Assembly: GCF_037543845.1 (NCBI RefSeq)
Contig: NZ_JBBIFX010000003.1
Span: 434,001 to 498,000 of the forward strand
Origin: Gymnodinialimonas ulvae
Lineage (GTDB): Bacteria; Pseudomonadota; Alphaproteobacteria; Rhodobacterales; Rhodobacteraceae
Direction: 5' to 3'
DNA length: 64,000 bases
The translations under genes were made by a program, and so were the position numbers. A model generated the notes under the pieces. It did not search any database and was not told where the DNA came from. It was given only the letters and a program-made list of their open reading frames with translations. How positions within the stretch are numbered: position 1 is the stretch's first letter; each line of letters begins with the position of its first letter. Positions 8,967 to 15,210 of the stretch are shown here, piece by piece.

Positions 8967-9430
8967 GGCTTGATCTGGAAGATGCCTTCGATCTCGACGG
9001 CGACGTTGAACGGCAACGCCCCGGCACTGACGGCAGATCGCGCATGCCGGCCCGCGTCGCCCAACGCCTCGACGAGGAAATCGGAGCAACCGTTGATCAC
9101 CGCTGGCTGCTGTTCGAAATCGGGGGTGGAGTTCACGAACCCCGTCAGCTTCACAACCCGCACCAGTCGATCCAGATCACCGCCACAGGCCGCCTTGACC
9201 TGCGCCAGAAGGTTGATGGCGCAGACCCGCGCCGCGGCCGCCCCCTGCTCGATGCTCATATCGGCCCCGACCGTGCCGGTGATCATCTCGCCGTTTTCCA
9301 TGCTGATCTGCCCCGAGACATAAAGCGTCTCGCCAACCTGCACGAAGGGCACGTAATTCGCGGCGGGCGCGGTCGCCTCGCCCAACGTGACACCGAGTTC
9401 GGCCAGACGTGCTTCGAAAGTTCCGCTCAT
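8963..9430 (-). CDS. RidA/YjgF/YER057c/UK114 family protein
   Basis: The 155-residue protein begins MSGTFEARLAELGVTL and has the RidA-like blocks VSGQIS, ARVCAINLLAQVKAA and VEIEGI at the C-terminus. RidA proper hydrolyses reactive enamine/imine intermediates from PLP enzymes. This version is ~25 residues longer than canonical RidA (~128 aa) and fits the longer YjgF_YER057c_UK114_like_1 branch, whose deaminase activity is less certain. It is first in a pair with the phosphodiesterase. I prefer the start at 9430 because it matches the usual family N-terminus. Confidence 0.9.
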   Translation of the reverse strand: MSGTFEARLAELGVTLGEATAPAANYVPFVQVGETLYVSGQISMENGEMITGTVGADMSIEQGAAAARVCAINLLAQVKAACGGDLDRLVRVVKLTGFVNSTPDFEQQPAVINGCSDFLVEALGDAGRHARSAVSAGALPFNVAVEIEGIFQIKP

Positions 9431-9670
9431 GTCGAGCCTCCCATTGCGTTTGGATTCGGTGCGGACCGTAAGCCCCGCATTGCCCAAGGGGAAGGGGCGG
9501 CGATACCTGTCCAACCGATGCCTTTGCGTCGAAATCCGCCGGTCTCAACGGATCGTGTCGAATGCAACGAGAATTCTAGTGTCTTGCCCCGTCCGCTTGT
9601 CCTATACCGGGGGAACATGCTTCGGTTCCCGTGCTGCCTACTGGAACTGGCGAAGATCCTGGGGGATATC

Positions 9671-10546
9671 GTGCGCAGACGGACAACCTGCCTTTCGGCC
9701 CGTATGGCCGGTGCCATCGCCTTGACGCTGCTGGTCACGGCATGTGGCCCCGCGACGCTGCCGCCCGGGGATCAAGTCGAGGATCAATACGAAGAGCGGA
9801 ACCGCGCCGCACATGAGCTGAACGTTTCGCTGGATCGCGCAGTGCTTGGCCCCTCTTCCGACGCCTACGGCTCGGCGATCCCCGAGCCTGTGCGCACCGG
9901 GGTGTCCAACTTTGCCTCGAACCTGAGCCAGCCCGGCTATGTCCTCAACAACCTGCTGCAATTGCGCATCGGCGATGCGGCGCAAAATACCGCGCGCTTT
10001 GCGATCAATACGACCATAGGGATCGGCGGGCTGTTTGACCCGGCCACGGCCATCGGACTTCCCGCAGAGACAACGGATTTCGGCGAAACGCTGCATATCT
10101 ATGGCTTTGGCGAGGGCGATTACATCGTCCACCCGGTGATCGGGCCGTCCACCACGCGCGACACCGTCGGCATGGTGGTGGATTTTGCGCTCAACCCGCT
10201 GCGCCACTATGTCGAAACGCCGGAAAGCTATGTCCTGACGGCGTCTTCCGTTGCCTCGGGGCTTGGCAGTCGGTACCAATTCGACGGCACCATAGACTCG
10301 ATCCTCTATGAAAGCGCCGACAGTTACGCGCAATTGCGATCGCTCTACCTGCAACAGCGCCGCTTTGAACTGGGCGGAAGCTCCGATGTGGGCGTCGGCT
10401 ATGAGGATCCCTATGCCGGAGATGACCCGGCCGCCGCCACGGCGGATGGCGCCGCAGACAGTGCAGCCGCCGCTGCCGATGCCGCCGCAAACGACCCCTA
10501 TTATGACCCCTACTCGGACCCTTATTTTGACCCCTATGCCCAATAA
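9671..10546 (+). CDS. mlaA: Phospholipid-binding outer-membrane lipoprotein MlaA (VacJ)
   Basis: MlaA removes mislocalised phospholipids from the outer leaflet of the outer membrane and hands them to periplasmic MlaC. After an arginine-rich n-region and a hydrophobic segment there is a lipobox VTAC (Cys25), then the family blocks DPLEx-like EERNRAAHELN, RFAINTTIGIGGLFDPA, and DFGETLHIYGFGEGDYIV. The C-terminus has an Ala/Asp-rich linker and a repeated DPY tail, not a general feature of MlaA. I chose the GTG at 9671 (GGGGGA ribosome binding site); ATG at 9617 or 9704 are alternatives. It overlaps mlaC by 11 bases. Confidence 0.92.
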   Translation: MRRRTTCLSARMAGAIALTLLVTACGPATLPPGDQVEDQYEERNRAAHELNVSLDRAVLGPSSDAYGSAIPEPVRTGVSNFASNLSQPGYVLNNLLQLRIGDAAQNTARFAINTTIGIGGLFDPATAIGLPAETTDFGETLHIYGFGEGDYIVHPVIGPSTTRDTVGMVVDFALNPLRHYVETPESYVLTASSVASGLGSRYQFDGTIDSILYESADSYAQLRSLYLQQRRFELGGSSDVGVGYEDPYAGDDPAAATADGAADSAAAAADAAANDPYYDPYSDPYFDPYAQ

Positions 10547-11150
10547 TCTCCTGAAATTCCGCCGTCGCACCTTTCTGTCCACTGCTCTCGCGGGCGCGGC
10601 CCTGCCGCTGCTGCCGCGCCGGGCGGATGCGCTGACCACCGCACAAGCGCAGAGCCTTGTCGAAGCGGCAGTCGCCGACGTGAACCGCGTGATCGCCTCG
10701 GGGCAATCCCAAAGCGCGATGTTGCGTGAATTCGAACGCATTTTTCGGACCTATGCCGACGTGCCGACCATTGCGCGCTCGGTCCTCGGGCCGCCGGCAC
10801 GCTCCGCCAGCAACGCGCAATTGCGCAGTTTCACCGACGCGTTTCAGGACTACTTTTCGGCCAAATACGGCCGCCGGTTCCGCGAGTTTGAAGGCGGCAC
10901 CATACAGGTGCAATCGGCCCGCCCCGTGCGGTCGTTCTTCGAAGTCGTCTCGGTCGTGACCCTGCGCGGTCAGTCGCCGTTCGAGTTGAATTGGCTGGTC
11001 TCGGACGGCTCGGGCCGCCCATTGTTCTTCAACCTGATCATTTCCGGCGTGAACCTGATGATCTCGGAACGCACCGAAATCGGCGCCATGCTCGAAGCGC
11101 GCGGTGGCTCCATCGAGGCGCTGACGCAGCATCTGCGCACGCTGGCGTAA
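10536..11150 (+). CDS. mlaC: Periplasmic phospholipid carrier MlaC (Ttg2D family)
   Basis: A 204-residue periplasmic carrier that shuttles phospholipid between the MlaA complex and the inner-membrane MlaFEDB transporter. The N-terminus (FRRRTFLSTALAGAALPLL) is a Tat-like signal with RRTFL followed by a hydrophobic stretch. The mature part has family features: VNRVIASGQS, FTDAFQDYFSAKYGRRF and NLIISGVNLMISERTE. Its ATG lies inside the last codons of mlaA, so translation is coupled. The transporter genes mlaFEDB are not in the neighbourhood. Confidence 0.92.
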   Translation: MPNNLLKFRRRTFLSTALAGAALPLLPRRADALTTAQAQSLVEAAVADVNRVIASGQSQSAMLREFERIFRTYADVPTIARSVLGPPARSASNAQLRSFTDAFQDYFSAKYGRRFREFEGGTIQVQSARPVRSFFEVVSVVTLRGQSPFELNWLVSDGSGRPLFFNLIISGVNLMISERTEIGAMLEARGGSIEALTQHLRTLA

Positions 11151-11198
11151 TACGAAAATGCAAGCGGGATCGGCGTTCGGCCAAGGCCGGCGCGCCGC

Positions 11199-11525
11199 TC
11201 AGTTGAGCTGATATTCCAGCGGATATTGCCCGTCGCGAAACTCACCGAACAGATCCGGTAGGTCCGGGTGGCTTACGGGCTCGCCGGTTTCGTCCGGGAT
11301 CAGGTTCTGCTCGGACACATAGGCCACGTAATAGGTCTGATCATTTTCGGCGAGCAGGTGGTAGAACGGCTGTTCCTTGCGCGGACGCGCCTCTTCGGGA
11401 ATCGCTTCGTACCATTCATCCGTGTTCGAGAAGCGCGCATCGATATCGAAAACCACACCCCGAAACGGGTGTTTTCTGTGCCTCACGACCTGGCCGATAT
11501 TGTATTTGGCATGTGTCTCTAGCAT
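11199..11525 (-). CDS. hspQ: Heat shock protein HspQ (YccV-like, hemimethylated-DNA-binding fold)
   Basis: The 108-residue protein starts with the HspQ signature AKYNIGQVVRHRKHPFRGVVFDIDARF and contains PFYHLLAEND and YVAYVSEQNL. In E. coli HspQ is a heat-induced hexamer that promotes degradation of mutant DnaA and acts as a specificity factor for Lon. It is a single gene, convergent with mlaC and divergent from the AEC transporter gene. Confidence 0.94.
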   Translation of the reverse strand: MLETHAKYNIGQVVRHRKHPFRGVVFDIDARFSNTDEWYEAIPEEARPRKEQPFYHLLAENDQTYYVAYVSEQNLIPDETGEPVSHPDLPDLFGEFRDGQYPLEYQLN

Positions 11526-11551
11526 GGCTGGTCCTCGGTAACAGTCCGTGT

Positions 11552-11579
11552 ACTAAAGAAAACGGGCGCGGTTTGTCCA
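11552..11579 (-). promoter_or_regulatory. Possible sigma-70-type promoter of hspQ
   Basis: On the minus strand TGGACA (5 of 6 bases to TTGACA) and TTTAGT (4 of 6 to TATAAT) are separated by 16 bases, about 25 bases upstream of the hspQ start. I see no clear heat-shock sigma-32 promoter here, although the gene family is heat-inducible elsewhere. This is a weak, pattern-based call. Confidence 0.35.
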
Positions 11580-11611
11580 TGCCGAGAGGCGGAATACAGG
11601 GGAAACAGTCT

Positions 11612-12499
11612 GTGAACCTCGCCCTGACAGTGGTTGAGATCACCGCCCCGGTGTTCCTTTTGGGTGCCGCCGGGTTCGGCTGGGTGCGGCTTGGGTACGA
11701 GTATCCGACCGAATTCGTGACCCGCCTCGCCATGACCTTCGCGGTGCCCTGCCTGATCTTTACCGCTTTGGTGCAGGCCGATATCGACGCGGGCGCGATC
11801 GTGTCGCTTGGGGCGGCCACGGCGCTGGCCTACGCGGTGGCGGCGGGCCTGGTCTTCGCACTGCTGCGGCTGACCGGCCAAAGCCTGCGCGCGGTCTGGG
11901 CACCCCTGACCTTTGGCAACACCGGCAATCTCGGCCTGCCGCTTGCGCTTTTCGCGTTCGGGGAGCAAGGGCTTGGCCTTGCCGTCGTGGTCTTTGCGAT
12001 CATGGCCATCGCGATGTTCACCTTCGGGCTATGGATGGTTGCGGGCACCGCCAACCCGCTGCGCGTCCTGCGCGAGCCGATCCTGTGGGCCTCCGTCCTC
12101 GGGGTCGCCTGCCTGTCGCTTGATCTGACCCCGCCCGAAACCGCGATGAATGCGCTCGGGCTAATGGGGCAGATGGGCATCCCCTTGATGTTGCTGACGC
12201 TCGGTGCGGCGGTGGCCCGGCTCGAACCCGCAGGCGCCCTAACCGCGCTTGGCCTGTCGTTCGCAAAACTCGCCATCGGCCTCGGCGCGGCCCTTGTCGC
12301 GATCCGGGCGCTTGGCCTCACGGGCTTGCCCGCCGCCGTTCTGATCCTTCAGATGGTCACACCCGTCGGCGTCACCTCCTACCTTCTGGCGGAGCGCTAC
12401 AAACAATCGCCCGACACCGTCGCAGGCCTTGTCGTGATCTCCACGCTCCTGTCCATCGCAGCACTGCCGATCACATTGTCTTTCCTGCTCGCACCTTAA
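11612..12499 (+). CDS. AEC family (auxin efflux carrier-like) permease
   Basis: A 295-residue inner-membrane protein with about ten hydrophobic segments and the AEC/Mem_trans features NTGNLGLPLALFAFGEQGL in the first half and MVTPVGVTSYLLAERY in the second. Bacterial AEC carriers export or import organic acids such as malate or malonate; the substrate here is unknown. GTG at 11612 follows AGGGGA at a sensible spacing and puts the first helix at the usual place; an in-frame ATG at 11579 is the alternative. Confidence 0.9.
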   Translation: MNLALTVVEITAPVFLLGAAGFGWVRLGYEYPTEFVTRLAMTFAVPCLIFTALVQADIDAGAIVSLGAATALAYAVAAGLVFALLRLTGQSLRAVWAPLTFGNTGNLGLPLALFAFGEQGLGLAVVVFAIMAIAMFTFGLWMVAGTANPLRVLREPILWASVLGVACLSLDLTPPETAMNALGLMGQMGIPLMLLTLGAAVARLEPAGALTALGLSFAKLAIGLGAALVAIRALGLTGLPAAVLILQMVTPVGVTSYLLAERYKQSPDTVAGLVVISTLLSIAALPITLSFLLAP

Positions 12500-12512
12500 G
12501 GCATTCCACCCG

Positions 12513-12541
12513 TTTTCAGGCGCGGCATTTTCCGCTATACT
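12513..12541 (+). promoter_or_regulatory. Possible sigma-70 promoter of the SLT lipoprotein gene
   Basis: TTTTCA and TATACT are separated by 17 bases, with a predicted start of transcription near 12548 and a 5' leader of about 37 bases. The -10 is good (5 of 6), the -35 is weak (4 of 6). Confidence 0.4.
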
Positions 12542-12584
12542 GCCGCAAACGTCGAAAAATCGGCATCAGAGGCAGAGCAGGCCA

Positions 12585-13163
12585 ATGTATAGAAGAACCT
12601 TCACCCTGGGCCTTGTCGCCCTTGTGGGCGCATGCGGTGGCGTGCGCGAATTCTCACCTCCCCGCAATCTCGACAACGCCTGCGCGCTCCTGCGCGAGCG
12701 TCCGCATTACGCCCGCAGCTTCGCGCGCGTCGAACGCCGGTGGAACGTTCAGCGGCACGTTTTGATGGCAATGATCCACCAGGAAAGCCGCTTCGATGGC
12801 GATATCCGCCCCCCCTATCGCTACGCGCTTGGCGTGATCCCCGTGGGTCGCCAAAGCTCCGCGCTTGGGTATTCGCAGGCGCTCGATGGCACGTGGGAAG
12901 ATTATCAACGCGACCAACGCCGCCCCCGTGCCCGGCGCACCGATTTCGACGATGCCGTCGATTTCATGGGCTGGTATATGAACCTGACGCAGGAGCGGAA
13001 CGGCATCGCGCTGAACGACACGCGCCATCAATACCTGGCCTATCACGAAGGTCATACGGGCTATGCGCGCGGGTCGTACAATTCCAAACCCTGGCTTCTG
13101 GATGTGGCCGTGCGCGTCGAGGAACGCGCCGAACGTTATCGCCAGCAACTCAGCGCCTGTTAA
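12585..13163 (+). CDS. Lytic transglycosylase SLT-domain lipoprotein
   Basis: The 192-residue protein has a lipoprotein signal ending in VGAC (Cys17) and an SLT-type domain. The probable catalytic glutamate is in MIHQESRFDG, and ALGYSQALDGTWEDY and AYHEGHTGY are the other conserved blocks of the lysozyme-like fold. Such enzymes cleave the MurNAc-GlcNAc bond in murein with anhydro-ring formation, here tethered to the outer membrane. It ends convergent with lolA, sharing a TTAA palindrome in which each strand reads a TAA stop. Confidence 0.88.
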   Translation: MYRRTFTLGLVALVGACGGVREFSPPRNLDNACALLRERPHYARSFARVERRWNVQRHVLMAMIHQESRFDGDIRPPYRYALGVIPVGRQSSALGYSQALDGTWEDYQRDQRRPRARRTDFDDAVDFMGWYMNLTQERNGIALNDTRHQYLAYHEGHTGYARGSYNSKPWLLDVAVRVEERAERYRQQLSAC

Positions 13164-13774
13164 CCGCGCGAATTGATCTCCTGCGGGATCGAGAAATAGC
13201 GCGCCGGAATCGACCCGCCGGTCTCCAACCCGCCCAGAACCACGGTGGTCTGCTGACCCCCCTCGTCGGTGATGATCCATTGCCGCAACTCGATCGGGTT
13301 CGGCGTGAAGACCAGCGTGATTGACCCGATATTGGGCCGGTCCGGGTCACGCGCCACCACGCGCGTCGAGGTGCCGTCAAACGAGTGCTCGCTGACCATT
13401 CCCGACCGGCCGAGGTTCACGTTACGATCGAGAATGATCCGCAGCGGCGTCTCCGACAGGGGGTATTGCTCCGGCGGGCCCGAGGCGCGGCCATCGAAAA
13501 TCGCCACTTGGCTACCGCCCGCCATTACCAGCAGATCCTCGCCGTCATATTCGAACCGCACCCGACCGGGGCGATGGATGAAAACCGTCCCGGTGGACAC
13601 CGTGCCGTCGGAATTGATCTGTGTGAACGGGCTTTGCGCCGTCTGAATGGTGTTCAGGTAGCCCGACAAATCCGCAAGCGGGATCGCGTTGGCATGGGCT
13701 GCGCCGCTGCCAAGCAGCGTGGCAAACGGGGCGGCGGCTGTGGCACCCAAAAGGGCGCGACGGGTGATCGGCAT
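13160..13774 (-). CDS. lolA: Outer-membrane lipoprotein carrier protein LolA
   Basis: LolA carries lipoproteins from LolCDE across the periplasm to the outer membrane. The 204-residue product has a Tat-like signal (ITRRALLGATAAAP, cleavage near AHA), then LolA blocks: YLNTIQTAQSPFTQ, GTVFIHRPGRVRFEYD, and LVFTPNPIELRQWIITDEGGQ. I set the start at 13774, preceded by GGAGA; longer in-frame extensions lack a signal peptide and a site. Alphaproteobacteria usually lack LolB, and none is visible here. The gene is often next to ftsK in this group; here the Hint-domain gene lies between. Confidence 0.93.
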   Translation of the reverse strand: MPITRRALLGATAAAPFATLLGSGAAHANAIPLADLSGYLNTIQTAQSPFTQINSDGTVSTGTVFIHRPGRVRFEYDGEDLLVMAGGSQVAIFDGRASGPPEQYPLSETPLRIILDRNVNLGRSGMVSEHSFDGTSTRVVARDPDRPNIGSITLVFTPNPIELRQWIITDEGGQQTTVVLGGLETGGSIPARYFSIPQEINSRG

Positions 13775-13986
13775 GGCTCGTTCTCTCCGATTCGAATGCG
13801 TTGCCAAAGATATAGGGAACCGCGCCGCGCTATACGATAACCGAAGCGGAAAACCGGCAGTCAAACGCCTGTGAGGCCAGGCGGATCGCGCGGATCTGCA
13901 GGCACGTAATGTAAATCTGCACCGCCGTTCAGGGTTTGTTTGCCTGTGTCGTCCATACTGCGGGGCGCGCATATCCGGAGAGACCC

Positions 13987-15132
13987 ATGGCGACCGTTGA
14001 TTGGTCCGCGATCTACCTCGGCAACATTGCCGATATGGACACCGACGAAAGTACGATGACGGCAGAGGGCGCGGCCAACCTTTTGACGACGTTCGGCTCG
14101 GCCGGTGCGCCGCTGAGCGACAACGTCGTGACCCTGACCACAACCAGCAACGACAACACCATCATGGAGCGCGACAACGCCGGTTCCTCCGATACGCTGA
14201 CGTTTGAAAACACGCCTGGTGGAACGACCTCCACCACGGGGATCGACTCCATCGTTTCGGTCGATGTCACCATCTCGTTCGGCGACGGGACATCCGGTGA
14301 TTTTGGCGGGTCGGTTTATATTATGCAGGACACGGATGGGAACCTGTTCTTTCTGATCACCGACACCTACGGGAATTTTGTCCCGAAGCTGTTCGAGGAA
14401 CCGATCGACTCGATTCAGGTAAACGAAATCTCCGGGGATGCCAGACCTAGCCAGAGCCAGAGCTCTCACGACTCCCGCCAATTCGCCAGCACCTCGTCAG
14501 GGCCGACAATCTGTTTCCTCGCCGGCACGCGGCTGCAAACGCCCATCGGCGAGGTCGCGGTGGAGGATTTGGCGGTGGGCGATTTTGTCGACACACTCGA
14601 TGACGGCCCGCTGGACGTGCTCTGGATCGGCAGGCAGGTCATGAATTTCCCGACGGAGGCGTCGAAATTCAAACCCTACCGCATCAAGGCCGGGGCCTTC
14701 GGCGGCGGTCTGCCGCGGCGCGATCTGAAGCTGTCGCGGCAACATCGGGTGTTGGCCGATGGCCCGATGGGCGAGGTGTTGGTGCCCATCGCCGGGCTTG
14801 AGCGCTGCACCGGCATCGCGCAGATGCGCGGGCGGCGTCGGGCCGTCTTCTATTCGATCCTGTTGCCGCGCCACGCGGTGCTGATTGCCGAAGGCGCTCC
14901 GGCGGAAAGTTTCTATCCCGGTCCGGTCGGTCTTGGCCTCCTGCCAAGGGTCGAACGGGCGCGCCTGTGCGCGCTCCTTCCCGGTCTGGAGCATGATCCC
15001 GAGGGCGTCTATGGTCCCCATGCCCGCCCGGTCCTGAGCCGCGCCGAGGCGGTACGCCTAAGCGTTGGGCGGGCGCCCGATCCGCCGATGCTCCGGCCAC
15101 ACAGCAGCGTCATTGGTGCCACAGCGCGTTAA
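13987..15132 (+). CDS. Hint-domain (intein/Hedgehog-like autoprocessing) protein
   Basis: The 381-residue protein has an acidic, Thr/Ser-rich N-terminal region (1-170) of no recognised family, then a Hint_2 domain starting CFLAGTRLQTPIGEVAVEDL (Cys176) with VLWIGRQ and LSRQHRVLADG downstream. Hint domains catalyse N-S acyl shift and self-cleavage in inteins and Hedgehog proteins. In Rhodobacterales such proteins are abundant, often linked to calcium-binding or secreted proteins, with unknown roles. There is no signal peptide, so any export would be by type I or another route. Start at 13987 follows GGAGAG; an upstream in-frame ATG at 13936 lacks a site. Confidence 0.85.
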   Translation: MATVDWSAIYLGNIADMDTDESTMTAEGAANLLTTFGSAGAPLSDNVVTLTTTSNDNTIMERDNAGSSDTLTFENTPGGTTSTTGIDSIVSVDVTISFGDGTSGDFGGSVYIMQDTDGNLFFLITDTYGNFVPKLFEEPIDSIQVNEISGDARPSQSQSSHDSRQFASTSSGPTICFLAGTRLQTPIGEVAVEDLAVGDFVDTLDDGPLDVLWIGRQVMNFPTEASKFKPYRIKAGAFGGGLPRRDLKLSRQHRVLADGPMGEVLVPIAGLERCTGIAQMRGRRRAVFYSILLPRHAVLIAEGAPAESFYPGPVGLGLLPRVERARLCALLPGLEHDPEGVYGPHARPVLSRAEAVRLSVGRAPDPPMLRPHSSVIGATAR

Positions 15133-15143
15133 CAGAACCTTAA
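15129..15143. promoter_or_regulatory. CtrA-like full site TTAA-N7-TTAA
   Basis: TTAACAGAACCTTAA matches the CtrA full-site consensus TTAA-N7-TTAA exactly. It overlaps the stop codon of the Hint-domain gene and lies in the short space between that gene and the convergent ftsK, an unusual place for a promoter element. Binding is inferred from consensus only. Confidence 0.4.
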
Positions 15144-15184
15144 CGAAAATCCGATTATCGTTCCTGATCAGATGTTTAAGCCCA

Positions 15185-15202
15185 GGTAGCACGCGTGCTA
15201 CC
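15185..15202. repeat. Perfect 18-bp palindrome between convergent genes
   Basis: GGTAGCACGCGTGCTACC is a perfect dyad centred at 15193.5, 9 bases beyond the end of ftsK. It could fold as an RNA hairpin for 3'-end formation but has no T-tract on either strand; as DNA it could bind a dimeric protein. Confidence 0.7.
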
Positions 15203-15210
15203 ACCACCCC

